Under the pieces are notes generated by a model. The model ran no database searches. It saw only the letters and a program-made list of their open reading frames with translations, and was not told the DNA's origin. Below, in pieces: positions 27,930 through 37,586 of a DNA stretch of 64,000 nt. Numbering within the stretch: the stretch's first letter is position 1; each line of letters opens with the position of its first letter. The position numbers were made by a program, and so were the translations under genes. Source of the DNA: Hyphomicrobiales bacterium (lineage in GTDB: Bacteria; Pseudomonadota; Alphaproteobacteria; Rhizobiales; JACESI01); the NCBI GenBank assembly GCA_039973685.1, contig JBDWKL010000046.1, positions 62,001 through 126,000 of the forward strand, read 5' to 3'.

Positions 27930-28433
27930 GTGAGCACGCAGGAAATATTGCCAAAGGAAGATGCATTCGATTACCCCAACAACGGCGCTTTGTTTGAGGG
28001 GGTCTTGTCCCGTCGCCTCATGGCCTTTGTGATTGATTTCATCATTCTGTCAGTGATCATCGGTCTCACCACTTTTGCTTTGTTCGTTGTTGGCATTCCA
28101 ACGTTCGGTCTTTTATGGCTGGCAATTCCCGCAATTATCGGCCCGCTCTCCATCGCCATTGTTATTGGTTATGTTGCTTTCACCACTGGCGGCGACAAAG
28201 CTGCAACACCTGGCATGAGTGCCCTTGGTTTAGAAGTTCGCATGATGGACGGACGCAAGCTCTATGCGCTTATGGCCATTTTCCATGGGTTGGCGTTTTA
28301 TTTCTTCGCAACAATTCTCACCCCCTTTATTGTTCTCGTCGGCCTTTTCACGTCCCGACGTCGCCTACTTCATGATTTCGTATCTGGCGCTGTGGTCGTA
28401 AACAAAGACGCTATTCCAGAGCATTTGAAGTAA
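27930..28433 (+). CDS. RDD-family membrane protein (GTG start)
   Basis: A 167-residue membrane protein with hydrophobic segments at about 33-53, 57-82 and 112-136. The RDD motif region is RRLMAFVIDFIILSVIIGLTTF (Arg and Asp at the start of the first helix, about 28-40). The C-terminus RRLLHDFVSGAVVVNKD contains the matching HDxxSGxxVV family ending. The start is GTG with GGGAG nine bases upstream. Roles in ion homeostasis have been proposed for the family, but the substrate here is unknown. Confidence 0.88.
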   Translation: MSTQEILPKEDAFDYPNNGALFEGVLSRRLMAFVIDFIILSVIIGLTTFALFVVGIPTFGLLWLAIPAIIGPLSIAIVIGYVAFTTGGDKAATPGMSALGLEVRMMDGRKLYALMAIFHGLAFYFFATILTPFIVLVGLFTSRRRLLHDFVSGAVVVNKDAIPEHLK

Positions 28434-28498
28434 GTTTCAATAATTCGTGACGATATTTAACCGCCTGCATTGAATTTGAAAAAAAGCGTGATACCCTT

Positions 28499-29305
28499 AT
28501 GGACAAGAGCGATAATGCTCTCGAAAGGCAGTGTCACGCTGTGTCTCATCACCCTAAAGACGTTCCGCAGTTTTATCTGACCGCTCCATCGCCCTGCCCT
28601 TACTTGAAGGACAAGATGGAACGAAAGGTGTTTACCCACCTCATTGGAGATAATGCCGCCGAGGTAAACAACATGCTTACCCAAGGGGGTTTCCGCCGTT
28701 CGCAGAATATTGCTTATCGCCCTGCGTGTGAGACATGTCGTTCTTGTATGTCTATTCGGGTGCTTGCAGGCGGATTTAACGAAACCAAGTCAATGCGGCG
28801 TGTCGCCCGCAAAAACGCTGACCTTATTGGCCTTGAAGTCCCAGCGGCCCCAACCTCAGAACAATATTCGCTGTTTCGCTCCTATCTTGATGACCGACAT
28901 CAAGAAGGCGGTATGGCCGATATGTCGGTCCTCGACTATTCCATGATGGTTGAAGATAGCCACGTAGACACGATGCTCATCGAATATCGCAGACGCTCCC
29001 CAGACAGTGCCTTTACAGGCCGCGGAGAAGGTGAATTGATTGCGGTCGCCCTTACAGACATTTTAGAAGATGGGCTTTCGATGGTTTATTCTTTCTTTGA
29101 TACCAACCAAGACCATCGCAGCCTTGGCACTTTTATGATCCTCGATCACATTAAGCGTGCCCGCCGCCATGGACTGCCCTATCTCTATTTAGGCTATTGG
29201 GTCGAAGGCTCTCGGAAAATGGACTACAAAGTCCGCTTTGATCCACATGAAGTCCTAACAAGCCGAGGCTGGGAAAGACACCAGCTCGATCGCAGCACGA
29301 GCTAA
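28499..29305 (+). CDS. bpt: Aspartate/glutamate leucyltransferase
   Basis: A 268-residue homologue of the eukaryotic arginyltransferase Ate1 that in bacteria transfers leucine from Leu-tRNA to proteins with N-terminal Asp or Glu. Motifs: [14 protein letters not shown] with the conserved cysteine pair context, [17 protein letters not shown] (CxxC), FKPNRSMRRV-like [17 protein letters not shown], and the C-terminal [24 protein letters not shown]. The N-terminus is about 18 residues longer than I expect; a GTG at codon 15 could be the true start. With aat at 3068 the cell has both transfer routes to the Clp adaptor pathway. Confidence 0.95.
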   Translation: MDKSDNALERQCHAVSHHPKDVPQFYLTAPSPCPYLKDKMERKVFTHLIGDNAAEVNNMLTQGGFRRSQNIAYRPACETCRSCMSIRVLAGGFNETKSMRRVARKNADLIGLEVPAAPTSEQYSLFRSYLDDRHQEGGMADMSVLDYSMMVEDSHVDTMLIEYRRRSPDSAFTGRGEGELIAVALTDILEDGLSMVYSFFDTNQDHRSLGTFMILDHIKRARRHGLPYLYLGYWVEGSRKMDYKVRFDPHEVLTSRGWERHQLDRSTS

Positions 29306-29310
29306 CGGGA

Positions 29311-30213
29311 ATGTCTAAGGGGGCTGTGCTTACAGATCATCGCAAAGGGCTTGCGATAGCAGGAATTGGTGGCGTGCTGCTTGCCATCGACATTCCTTTA
29401 ATTCGGCTTGCTGAAACCGACCCCTGGACAACCCTCACCATTCGCGGGCCAATTATGTTTTTGACCCTCTTCACTGTTTATATGGTGTTGAAGCGGATGA
29501 ACCTGACTGTCGCCAAGTTTTATGAGGGCAATGACACGCTGATCCTCGGCATCATGCACGCGATAGCGACGGTTGGCTTCGTGGTCGCAATCTACCACAC
29601 GACAACCGCCAATTTGGTGTTTATCACTGCATTCAGCTCCTTAATCGCGATTGTGTTTTCAACCATTGTCTTGGGAGAGCGGCACCCACTGCTAACTTGG
29701 ATAACAATTCTGGTTGCGCTTTCAGGCATCGCTATAATCACCATAGATGATTTCATCACCACCCAAGGGACAAATACCTTTGGCAATATGATGGCCCTTA
29801 TGTGCGCGACGATGCTGGCAAGTGAGGTGATATTCATTAGGCGCAGCGGAAAGAACCTCGTCTTTGCCCCCGCTCTCGCAGGTCTCTTTGCGGCAGCATT
29901 CTCTCTGCCGCTAGCCATAGGCTACGGCATGACGCTTGATCGGCCTGAATACCTGATCATCAACTCAATACTTGTCTCGCCCATCGCAATGGCCTTCATG
30001 TCACTCGCGCCGCGCTTCATTCCGGCACCGGAAGTCGCCATGTTCTATTTATTAGAAACGGTGCTGGCGCCCATCTTAGTCTGGGTCATCTTCCTTGAAC
30101 GCCCCACAACAAACACACTGATTGGCGGACTGATTATCATCAGCGCAATGGGGTTCCACAGCTATATGCGGGTCCGGAAGGGGCGCATTAGAAATAAGAT
30201 TGTGCGGGTATAA
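29311..30213 (+). CDS. DMT-family (EamA) transporter
   Basis: A 300-residue inner-membrane protein with ten hydrophobic segments arranged as two EamA repeats of five. The first repeat starts near GLAIAGIGGVLLAIDIPLIRLAETDPWT and includes FITAFSSLIAIVFSTIVLGERHPL, the usual helix 4-5 ending; the second ends with PEVAMFYLLETVLAPILVWVIFLERPT. Members export amino acids or metabolites; no substrate can be assigned. It begins five bases after bpt and is probably co-transcribed. Confidence 0.9.
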   Translation: MSKGAVLTDHRKGLAIAGIGGVLLAIDIPLIRLAETDPWTTLTIRGPIMFLTLFTVYMVLKRMNLTVAKFYEGNDTLILGIMHAIATVGFVVAIYHTTTANLVFITAFSSLIAIVFSTIVLGERHPLLTWITILVALSGIAIITIDDFITTQGTNTFGNMMALMCATMLASEVIFIRRSGKNLVFAPALAGLFAAAFSLPLAIGYGMTLDRPEYLIINSILVSPIAMAFMSLAPRFIPAPEVAMFYLLETVLAPILVWVIFLERPTTNTLIGGLIIISAMGFHSYMRVRKGRIRNKIVRV

Positions 30214-30251
30214 GCGACAATAACTCCATTAGTTACGGCCGTCACATCCAC

Positions 30252-32537
30252 TTATGCGTCCGAAATATCGCCCTTAAACAGCCCTGTGCCAAACTTGTTG
30301 GTTTTTGGGAAGCCGATTGGTGGCATTCTGCCTGCTTGGGCGCGTTCGCCGATCCATTCGGTCAGCTCAACCATTGATCGATCATAACGACGGCCCGCGC
30401 TGTCTACCCATGATAGAGCGCCATCAGCTGGGAAGGTGCGAATGTCGGCGATGCCGCCATCTTTGTATTTTTGGATACGCACACCCTGCCCACGGCCCAT
30501 TTCAGGCATTTGGTCGAGTGGGAAGATCAAGAGTTTACGGTTCTTACCGATAACGGCTACATGATCACCAAAGACTGGCACGCAGAGATAAGCTTCATCC
30601 GTGCCTTTAACATTGAGCACCTGTTTGCCTTTACGCGTATTAGCAATCACGTCTTTTTCCGGCACCACAAAGCCACGGCCAACATTGGAGGTCACCAAGA
30701 GTTTGCGCTCTGGGTTATGGATAAAGACGCTGACGATGTCTTGGTCGTTCTCCATATCCACCATAATGCGCAACGGCTCGCCGTGTCCGCGTCCGCCCGG
30801 TAGTTTGTCTGCGCCGAGCGTGTAGAATTTACCCGATGTCGCAAATACCAGCACTTTGTCGGTCGTCTCTGCATGAATGGCAGAGCGCAGCTTATCGCCG
30901 TCTTTAAACTGGAGCTTATCCGTTGAGGCCATATGCCCTTTGATAGCGCGGATCCAGCCTTTTTCAGACACAACAATGGTAACAGGCTCTTTCTCGATCA
31001 TGGCATTTTGGATTTCTGCCAGATCAATCTCGGCGGCCTCACCAAATGTCGTGCGGCGGCGACCAAGTTCTGTGTCTTGTCCGAAAGTCTTTCTCACTTC
31101 GCGGATTTCTTCAGAAATCTTCTTCCATTGCAGCTCATCAGAAGCAAGCAGCGCTGTTATGCCTTCTTTCTCGGCACTTAGTTCGTCATGCTCTTTGCGA
31201 ATGACCATCTCTTCAAGCTTGGCGAGAGAACGGAGCCGCATATTGAGGATGGCTTCGGCTTGCACTTCAGTGAGACTGAAGGTCGAAATCAGCGACACCT
31301 TTGGTTCATCCTCGTAACGAACGATGCGGATCACTTCATCAATATTGAGAAACGCGATCAAATAGCCATCGAGCACTTCAAGGCGGTGGTTGATTTTATC
31401 CAAGCGATGGTTGGAACGGCGCACAAGCACTTCTTTGCGGTGTTCTAGCCATTCACGCAGTACATCTTTGATGCCCAACACATTAGGCACAGTGCCGCGA
31501 GACAGTACGTTCATGTTGAGTGAAACACGGTTTTCAAGATCAGTGAGCTTGAAGAGCGATTCCATCAACAAGTCTGGATCAACCGTTCTACTCTTTGGCT
31601 CCAACACAAGGCGGATGTCTTCAGCCGACTCGTCCCGCACATCACCAAGCAATGGCAAGCGGCGCGCAATGAGCAATTCGGCAATTTTCTCAACAAGGCG
31701 AGATTTTTGGACCTGATACGGAATTTCGGTGACAACGATGACATAGCCACCCCGCCCCGTATCTTCCTTCTCCCAACGCGCCCGCACGCGGAAACCGCCA
31801 CGGCCTGTGGAATAAGCTTCAACAATCGACGCGCGGTCTTCAACGCAGATGCCGCCAGTTGGGAAATCTGGACCCGGTACAAAATCAACCAGCTTCTCAA
31901 TGCCCGCGTTCGGGAATTTGATCAGGTGCAGCGATGCATCACAGAGCTCAGCCACATTATGCGGAGGAATGTTGGTTGCCATACCAACGGCGATGCCGCT
32001 GGAGCCATTGGCCAATAGGTTGGGGAAATTAGCAGGAAGAACGATTGGCTCTTCGTCTTCACCGTCATAGGTCTCACGAAAATCAACAGCGTCTTCGGAA
32101 ATTCCTTCCATCAACAGCCGTGCGACTTCAGTCATGCGGGCTTCCGTGTAACGCATGGCGGCTGCATTATCGCCGTCGACGTTACCGAAATTGCCTTGTC
32201 CGTCGATCAACGGATAGCGCACCGCAAAATCTTGCGCCAAACGCACCAGCGCATCATAGACCGATTGGTCCCCGTGCGGGTGGAATTTACCGATCACATC
32301 ACCGACCACACGAGCAGACTTTTTAAAGCCCTGCCCTGGATCAAGCTTCAACACGCGCATGGCATGGAGAATGCGCCTGTGCACTGGTTTCAGGCCATCA
32401 CGCACATCTGGCAAAGCCCGATGCATAATGGTCGAAAGCGCATAAGCGAGGTAGCGCTCTTCAAGCGCAGATTTCAGATTGATCGGCTCAATGCCGTTTT
32501 CATCACCGGAACCCGGCGGTATAACTGTGTTTCCCAT
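30252..32537 (-). CDS. parC: DNA topoisomerase IV subunit A
   Basis: A 761-residue type II topoisomerase subunit that separates linked daughter chromosomes. The N-terminus has [31 protein letters not shown], the quinolone region [22 protein letters not shown], and the active-site tyrosine in [10 protein letters not shown]. At the position of E. coli Ser80 there is Gln, and Asp at the Glu84 position. The C-terminal beta-pinwheel includes repeated GKxL/Y blades ([20 protein letters not shown]). Length favours ParC over GyrA. It lies alone on the minus strand. Confidence 0.95.
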   Translation of the reverse strand: MGNTVIPPGSGDENGIEPINLKSALEERYLAYALSTIMHRALPDVRDGLKPVHRRILHAMRVLKLDPGQGFKKSARVVGDVIGKFHPHGDQSVYDALVRLAQDFAVRYPLIDGQGNFGNVDGDNAAAMRYTEARMTEVARLLMEGISEDAVDFRETYDGEDEEPIVLPANFPNLLANGSSGIAVGMATNIPPHNVAELCDASLHLIKFPNAGIEKLVDFVPGPDFPTGGICVEDRASIVEAYSTGRGGFRVRARWEKEDTGRGGYVIVVTEIPYQVQKSRLVEKIAELLIARRLPLLGDVRDESAEDIRLVLEPKSRTVDPDLLMESLFKLTDLENRVSLNMNVLSRGTVPNVLGIKDVLREWLEHRKEVLVRRSNHRLDKINHRLEVLDGYLIAFLNIDEVIRIVRYEDEPKVSLISTFSLTEVQAEAILNMRLRSLAKLEEMVIRKEHDELSAEKEGITALLASDELQWKKISEEIREVRKTFGQDTELGRRRTTFGEAAEIDLAEIQNAMIEKEPVTIVVSEKGWIRAIKGHMASTDKLQFKDGDKLRSAIHAETTDKVLVFATSGKFYTLGADKLPGGRGHGEPLRIMVDMENDQDIVSVFIHNPERKLLVTSNVGRGFVVPEKDVIANTRKGKQVLNVKGTDEAYLCVPVFGDHVAVIGKNRKLLIFPLDQMPEMGRGQGVRIQKYKDGGIADIRTFPADGALSWVDSAGRRYDRSMVELTEWIGERAQAGRMPPIGFPKTNKFGTGLFKGDISDA

Positions 32538-32591
32538 CTGTTCTGGTTAAAACAAACAGTTGATTCGCTCAAGCAATAGCCGCACGCTTTC

Positions 32592-33350
32592 CTATAAAAT
32601 CGACGGTTTTGTTGTGCCTTGTGTGCGCTTAATCGTTTTTATGATCTCACGCTCAAAAACTTCACGAGAAATCGGCGGTTCAATCCCGCGAGGCTCATAA
32701 ATATGGCGGGAGAGAAAGAATTGAGTTAGCTCAAAAGCTGGTGTCACTTCTTCAACGCTAATTGACGGCGCCATGCTGGACAAAAACGCAGGCAAGACCA
32801 GCATTTTATCATGATAAGGAAGCCCTGCCCGTCGGCTCACAGCCCGTCCACTTTTGGGCGAGACGTAGACCAGCTCTTGCGTCGCACCTGTTGCAGCACA
32901 CACGCTAAGATCAAGGCCAAAACCCAGCTCTTCAAGAACCGCCATTTCAAAACGCACGAGAAGTGCCGCACTTAGTTCGGCACTATCGAGGTTTTCAATC
33001 AAAATTTCGGCAGCTTCTGCAAGGCCTGCGTGTGGGTCGCGCTCAGGCAAGAGCCGCAACAGCGAGGCGATTGTTTGCACCCCTTGCAACCCCATCGCGC
33101 TTTCCATCAATTGTGCGGCGCGAAGCTTCAACGGATCCACTGTGAACACGCCCAAATGATCTTCCAACCGAGCACGCCATGTTACCGTGACTTTATTGCC
33201 CGCTTGCAAGGTCGGCTGCATGGTGCGCGAGCGCCCGCCACGGACCAGCCCAAGGTGGCGGCCATGTTCTGCCGTCATCACCTCAAGGATCACGCTGGTC
33301 TCGCCATGTTTGCGGCTACCTAGAATTAGAGCGTCTTCTTTCCATTCCAT
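32592..33350 (-). CDS. recO: DNA repair protein RecO
   Basis: A 252-residue recombination mediator that helps RecR load RecA on gaps coated with SSB. The N-terminal OB-fold is recognisable as EWKEDALILGSRKHGETSVILEVMTAEHGRHLGLVRGGRS, followed by the RecO alpha-helical domain with LLVRFEMAVLEELGFGLDL and CAATG. Only some of the zinc cysteines seen in other RecO proteins are present, as is usual in alphaproteobacteria. It is 54 bp upstream of parC on the same strand. The gene order era-recO-parC is conserved in rhizobia, but here a 1.8 kb insert of other genes separates era from recO. Confidence 0.93.
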   Translation of the reverse strand: MEWKEDALILGSRKHGETSVILEVMTAEHGRHLGLVRGGRSRTMQPTLQAGNKVTVTWRARLEDHLGVFTVDPLKLRAAQLMESAMGLQGVQTIASLLRLLPERDPHAGLAEAAEILIENLDSAELSAALLVRFEMAVLEELGFGLDLSVCAATGATQELVYVSPKSGRAVSRRAGLPYHDKMLVLPAFLSSMAPSISVEEVTPAFELTQFFLSRHIYEPRGIEPPISREVFEREIIKTIKRTQGTTKPSIL

Positions 33351-33464
33351 TCAATATTCATAGGTTGCCAAGGGCAAATAAGAAAGAGACACTAAGACTG
33401 ATCACCAGAAAGGATCACGAATAAAGGTCACTGAAAAAGACATCGGCAACAGAGGAGATTTCTA

Positions 33465-34349
33465 ATGGCAATTCCTACTGGACGACATGCAGGCACCCTA
33501 TTCACCGCTGTTACAGTGGCTTGCTCACTGTTTCTAAGCACAAACACAGCTTTCAGCCAGACAGAGCGCCTTACCCCGCGCAGTACGTGTCAGGCGGTGG
33601 CTCATAACCAATCGGGCGGCATTAGGCGGGCGAGCAGCTCTATTGATCTAACAGCCCAAAGCAAGCTTGGGATCGGTGAAGTCAGCATTAGTTATGTGGC
33701 GCATTCAACTTTCAGAATTGAAGATGCAACAGGCCTCACCATTGCGACAGATTATTCTGGCACTGCTGGCCCCAATGTCATTCCAGATGTGGTGACGATG
33801 AACCATGCCCACATCACCCATTTCACTCCCTTTCCCGACAAACGCATTACCCATGTTTTGCCCGGTTGGCAGCAAAACGGAAAACCAGCGCAGTACAATA
33901 TCCAAATTGATGAAACCATCATCCGCAATGTCACAACAGACATCAGTTCTTTTTCTGGCCATCATGAAAAGAACGGCAATTCGATTTTTATTTTCGAGAT
34001 GGGTGGCCTGTGCATTGGGCACCTTGGCCACCTGCACCACCTTTTAACCGATGAGCATTACGCCGAGATTGGTCGCCTCGATGTTTTGATGGTGCCCGTT
34101 GATGGTGGCGTGACAATGAATTTTGAAGATATGGCAAAAGTCGTAAAGCGGTTGAATGCCAGCGTTGTCTTACCGATGCACGCTTTTAGTTCGTTTTCAT
34201 TGAATGATTTCCTGCAACAAATGGGTAAAGGCTTCCCCATTGAGCACCGCGCGGGCAGCGAGCTTATTGTGTCACTCAATACATTGCCGACGGCGCCCAC
34301 CCTCATTTCGTTACAGCCAGAAGGATTTGTTCGGTATTATGACGAATAA
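33465..34349 (+). CDS. Exported metallo-beta-lactamase-fold protein with altered metal motif
   Basis: A 294-residue protein with a Sec signal peptide (TLFTAVTVACSLFLSTNTAFS, cleavage near residue 31). The body has the fold of UlaG-like metallo-beta-lactamase proteins: ISYVAHSTFRIEDATGLTIATDYSGTAGP, then VTMNHAHITHFTPFPDKRITHVLPGW, GLCIGHLGHLHHLLTDEHYAEIGRLDVLMVPVDGG and VVLPMHAF. In the HxHxDH position it reads H-A-H-I-T-H, so the conserved aspartate is replaced by threonine; the remaining histidines are present. The chemistry is therefore uncertain. It sits between divergent recO and two minus-strand small secreted genes, with which it converges. Confidence 0.82.
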   Translation: MAIPTGRHAGTLFTAVTVACSLFLSTNTAFSQTERLTPRSTCQAVAHNQSGGIRRASSSIDLTAQSKLGIGEVSISYVAHSTFRIEDATGLTIATDYSGTAGPNVIPDVVTMNHAHITHFTPFPDKRITHVLPGWQQNGKPAQYNIQIDETIIRNVTTDISSFSGHHEKNGNSIFIFEMGGLCIGHLGHLHHLLTDEHYAEIGRLDVLMVPVDGGVTMNFEDMAKVVKRLNASVVLPMHAFSSFSLNDFLQQMGKGFPIEHRAGSELIVSLNTLPTAPTLISLQPEGFVRYYDE

Positions 34350-34380
34350 AAAAGCCAGCAAACTCAAAGAGTATGCTGGC
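34346..34380 (-). terminator. Rho-independent terminator for the small secreted genes
   Basis: GCCAGCA/TGCTGGC with a 13-base loop, running on the minus strand into TTTTTTATT. It overlaps the last bases of the convergent plus-strand gene. Confidence 0.85.
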
Positions 34381-34419
34381 AGGTTATATCGGATACAGGA
34401 CGTCCCAATATACAGGTTA

Positions 34420-34632
34420 TTACTTCTTACGCTTACCACGCTTAGAACGCTTACCGTCATTCGTTGACGAAGCGCCCTTCGCTTTCTTTCTTGATTTAGA
34501 ACTGGAAGTGCCATTGCTCTCAAACAGATCTGTTGACTGGCCAAGGAAGCTGCCACCTCTTGCGTTAGCTCTTTCAGTCGTAACGCTACCAATTGCTGCC
34601 AATAAAGCCGCCATCATCAGAAATTTTGTCAT
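34420..34632 (-). CDS. Tiny secreted Lys-rich protein, unknown
   Basis: Starting at the ATG at 34632 (an in-frame ATG six codons upstream is less likely because GGGG precedes the inner one), this is a 70-residue protein with a signal peptide, TKFLMMAALLAAIGSVTTERANA. The mature part is polar and Ser-rich and ends in a run of Lys/Arg clusters (SRKKAKGASS, KRSKRGKRKK). The strongly basic tail could bind nucleic acid, lipopolysaccharide or peptidoglycan; this is speculation. It follows another small secreted gene on the same strand and ends at a shared terminator. No family recognised. Confidence 0.6.
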   Translation of the reverse strand: MTKFLMMAALLAAIGSVTTERANARGGSFLGQSTDLFESNGTSSSKSRKKAKGASSTNDGKRSKRGKRKK

Positions 34633-34705
34633 TGCTACCCCGTCTTTCATTTAAGTTGCTCATCACCCCACGGCTATTCACTTAGCCAATGAGCCTTGAA
34701 GTGTT

Positions 34706-34918
34706 TTATTTATCGTCAGCTGACACATCTTCATCAATGTTGATGCCATCAAATGTAGAAGCAGCTTCAACGTATGTGGTCTGATAATCATTCTCGAAAG
34801 TGATTTTGTCTTGAGCGATGAAACGCACACCAAATCCGCGATCTCTCGCTTCACTATGACCTGCCAAAAACGGCACAGTGGATGCAACGACGAGTATTCC
34901 TAATAATGCTTTTGTCAT
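34706..34918 (-). CDS. Tiny secreted acidic protein, unknown
   Basis: A 70-residue protein with a signal peptide (TKALLGILVVASTVPFLAGHSEA) and an acidic mature part: RDRGFGVRFIAQDKITFENDYQTTYVEAA followed by DGINIDEDVSADDK. GAGGG lies four bases before the ATG. The neighbouring gene 74 bp downstream encodes a protein of the same size with a similar start (MTKx-hydrophobic) but an opposite, basic charge, suggesting a pair. No family recognised. The 231 bp upstream to era contain no gene that I can support. Confidence 0.6.
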   Translation of the reverse strand: MTKALLGILVVASTVPFLAGHSEARDRGFGVRFIAQDKITFENDYQTTYVEAASTFDGINIDEDVSADDK

Positions 34919-35149
34919 AATACCCTCTTTCAGTTTGCCGGTCGTCTTGATGACCTCTGGTTAATTATTGTTCTTGTCTATTTTAGCCGATCATCAAAAC
35001 CAGAAGCGATGTGGTGCTTGGTTTTGTTGGTTAGCGGTTTGTTACTGAATCTGAAATAGGTACTCGCCTGATCAATAGCCATAGGGCCATCGGTCACCTT
35101 GAATCACAAAAACGAGTATTGGACGTGAATGCTTGGGCGGGGCGAAGCG

Positions 35150-36055
35150 TTAGTCTGTGAAGTCTAGGCCCATTTCCCGATACCGTTCGGGATCATCAAG
35201 CCATTTTTCACGTACTTTGACGAACAAGAATAAGTGGATTTTCTGTTCCAGCATTTCTTGTAGCTCTTTGCGAGCGGATTGAGACACAGCTTTCACGGTC
35301 TGGCCGCCCTTGCCGAGCAAAATCTTTTTATGGCTGTCACGTTGAACGAATACGGTCTGTTCAACCCGAACATCACCGCCCTTAAGCTCTTTCCAGCTTT
35401 CCGTCTCCACCGTCAAAGAATAAGGCAGTTCTTGATGGAGGCGCTCAAAGAGCTTTTCTCGGGTAATTTCAGCTGCAAGCTGGCGCATCGGCAAATCAGA
35501 CATTTGATCTTCAGGATAAAGCCAAGGACCAACAGCCATCTCTTTTGCCAAATAATCAAGCAAGTCTTCACAGCCATCCCCTTTGGCGGCTGAAATCATA
35601 AAGGTTTGCTGAAACTCAACTTCTGCTGAGATTTTCTCAACAAGGGCAAGCAAGCTCTCGCGCTTTACCATATCAATTTTATTGAGGAGCAAGATCACTT
35701 TTTGCTTGCGATCCTTGAGGTTTGCCAAAATGCGTTCTTCATCTTCACGCACACCCTTTTGGGCGTCGATCAAGAGCGCAACGACATCACTATCACCAGC
35801 CCCATCCCACGCTTTGTTGACCATGGCACGGTCTAGACGGCGTTTGGGTTGAAACAGGCCCGGCGTATCAACAAAGATAATCTGCGTTTTCTCATGCGCC
35901 ATAATGCCCCGCACAAGCGCACGGGTTGTTTGGACCTTATGAGAAACGATCGACACTTTGCCGCCGACTAAACGGTTTAAAAGGGTAGACTTACCGGCAT
36001 TGGGCGCGCCAATTAGCGCCACAAAACCACATTTGGTATCAAGCTCATTCGTCAT
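35150..36055 (-). CDS. era: GTPase Era
   Basis: A 301-residue GTPase that binds 16S rRNA and helps 30S assembly. The start is the ATG at 36055 directly before TNELDTKCGFVALIGAPNAGKSTLLNRL; the frame stays open upstream to 36166 but that part lies in rnc. G1 is GAPNAGKST, G3 DTPGL, G4 NKID, G5 SAAKGDG. The C-terminal KH domain has VEQTVFVQRDSHKKILLGKGGQTVKAV. The start overlaps the rnc stop by eleven bases, so translation is probably coupled. Confidence 0.97.
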   Translation of the reverse strand: MTNELDTKCGFVALIGAPNAGKSTLLNRLVGGKVSIVSHKVQTTRALVRGIMAHEKTQIIFVDTPGLFQPKRRLDRAMVNKAWDGAGDSDVVALLIDAQKGVREDEERILANLKDRKQKVILLLNKIDMVKRESLLALVEKISAEVEFQQTFMISAAKGDGCEDLLDYLAKEMAVGPWLYPEDQMSDLPMRQLAAEITREKLFERLHQELPYSLTVETESWKELKGGDVRVEQTVFVQRDSHKKILLGKGGQTVKAVSQSARKELQEMLEQKIHLFLFVKVREKWLDDPERYREMGLDFTD

Positions 36056-36773
36056 GAAAATCGTCTTCCCATATTCCTTCGCGCAAAAGGAAGTTTGATG
36101 CGGCTTTTTGTTGGGCTTCGCGCTTTGATGCCCCTTTGCCTCGTGCATTCTTTTTGCCCTTAACATCTACTTCAATGACAAATGTTAAGGCATGATCTGG
36201 CCCTGAACGGGAAATTTCTATGTAACTTGGCGTCTCAAGTTTTCTGCCATGCGCCCATTCTTGGAGTGACGTTTTAGGGTCACGCAGTGGCTTTGACCAA
36301 CTCATCATTCGAGCGTGCCAGTTATCTGTTATGAGCTTACGTGCAGCATCTATCCCACCATCATAATAGACGGCAGCGAGCACTGATTCACACACATCGC
36401 CCAAAATGGCATCGCGTTCATGGCCGCCACCACGGCGTTCAGCCTCACTAACTAAGATATAATCAGAAGCGTTCCAGTCCCGCGCTACGTCTGCACATGT
36501 TTCTTTGCGTACCAACCCTGTCAATCGACGGGCCAACTCGCCCTCTTCCGCTTCAGGAAAGGATTCATAGAGAAGATCGGCAATGACTAAAGCAAGAACG
36601 CGATCGCCCATAAACTCTAACCGTTGATAAGACAGTGATGCATCATCCCCGCCACCGGGCAACGAAGAACGGTGAGTTAAAGCGCGGATGAGAAATTCAA
36701 CGTCGTTGAAACGGTAATCCAGCGTATTTTGCAGCGCTGTCAGATCAGGTTTTTCCGCATCACTGGCTGTCAT
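36045..36773 (-). CDS. rnc: Ribonuclease III
   Basis: A 242-residue double-strand-specific endonuclease for rRNA and mRNA processing. The nuclease signature is YQRLEFMGDRVLALVIADLLY, with catalytic Glu and Asp, and the second conserved acidic site is GDVCESVLAAVYYDGG. The C-terminal double-stranded-RNA-binding domain runs from DPKTSLQEWAHGRKL to GKGASKREAQQKAASNFL. Its ATG immediately follows the lepB stop (TAAATG), and it overlaps era, forming the lepB-rnc-era operon. Confidence 0.97.
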   Translation of the reverse strand: MTASDAEKPDLTALQNTLDYRFNDVEFLIRALTHRSSLPGGGDDASLSYQRLEFMGDRVLALVIADLLYESFPEAEEGELARRLTGLVRKETCADVARDWNASDYILVSEAERRGGGHERDAILGDVCESVLAAVYYDGGIDAARKLITDNWHARMMSWSKPLRDPKTSLQEWAHGRKLETPSYIEISRSGPDHALTFVIEVDVKGKKNARGKGASKREAQQKAASNFLLREGIWEDDFHDE

Positions 36774-37523
36774 TTATCGATTAGCTTTCAAGCCATTAAA
36801 CAACCGATCAAACCGCACACTTGTCGGCCATTTCCAAATTTCCCAAGCATGGGTTCCCTGATCAATAGAGAAGAAAAGGAATTCTGCTCGACCAACGAAA
36901 TTTTCAATTGGCACAAAACCAACATTGCTAAAACGGCTATCTTGCGAATTATCGCGGTTATCGCCCATCATGAAGTACTTGCCTTCAGGGACTTTAAATT
37001 CTTGCGTGTTGTCTGCATGACCGTTTGGAACAAGATCAAGCGTCAAGAACGTCTTCCCGTTCGGCAATGTTTCGCGATATTGATCAGCAAACTGGGCGCT
37101 GCCCTCTTCGTTGAAATCAGCGACCTTCTCACGTTTAACAGCAGTGCCATTAATGTGCAGCACGCCGTCTTTCATTTGAATTGTATCGCCAGGAAGACCA
37201 ATCACGCGTTTTATGTAATCAGTCGATGTATCAGTCGGCAGACGGAAAACAGCAATATCACCACGTTCTGGCTTACCTTCAAAAATTCGGCCCGAAAACG
37301 GGATAAGGTCAAGCGGAACGGAATATTTTGAATAACCGTAGGAATATTTCGAGACAAACAAATAGTCCCCAACCAATAGTGTCCCCTTCATCGAACCCGA
37401 TGGGATGCTAAAAGGCTGTACAATGAGCGTGCGCAGCACCAATGCCAACAACAAGGCTTGAACGATAACCTTGATAGTTTCGCCGATACCGCCTTCTTCT
37501 TTGATATTATCAGAATTTTCCAT
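36774..37523 (-). CDS. lepB: Signal peptidase I
   Basis: A 249-residue inner-membrane protease that removes signal peptides from Sec and Tat substrates. An N-terminal membrane segment (about 16-32) leads to the catalytic serine in PFSIPSGSMKGTLLVGD and the general-base lysine in TSTDYIKRVIGLPGDTIQ. Boxes D and E are GDNRDNSQDSR and FVPIENFVGRAEFLFFS. Length is typical of the single-spanning Rhizobiales type. First gene of lepB-rnc-era, 63 bp after acpS on the same strand. Confidence 0.97.
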   Translation of the reverse strand: MENSDNIKEEGGIGETIKVIVQALLLALVLRTLIVQPFSIPSGSMKGTLLVGDYLFVSKYSYGYSKYSVPLDLIPFSGRIFEGKPERGDIAVFRLPTDTSTDYIKRVIGLPGDTIQMKDGVLHINGTAVKREKVADFNEEGSAQFADQYRETLPNGKTFLTLDLVPNGHADNTQEFKVPEGKYFMMGDNRDNSQDSRFSNVGFVPIENFVGRAEFLFFSIDQGTHAWEIWKWPTSVRFDRLFNGLKANR

Positions 37524-37586
37524 GATCGCTTCGTCGGTTAGATGCCCTCTTTGTGATTAAACACAAATAAGCACGGGAGACTCTAT

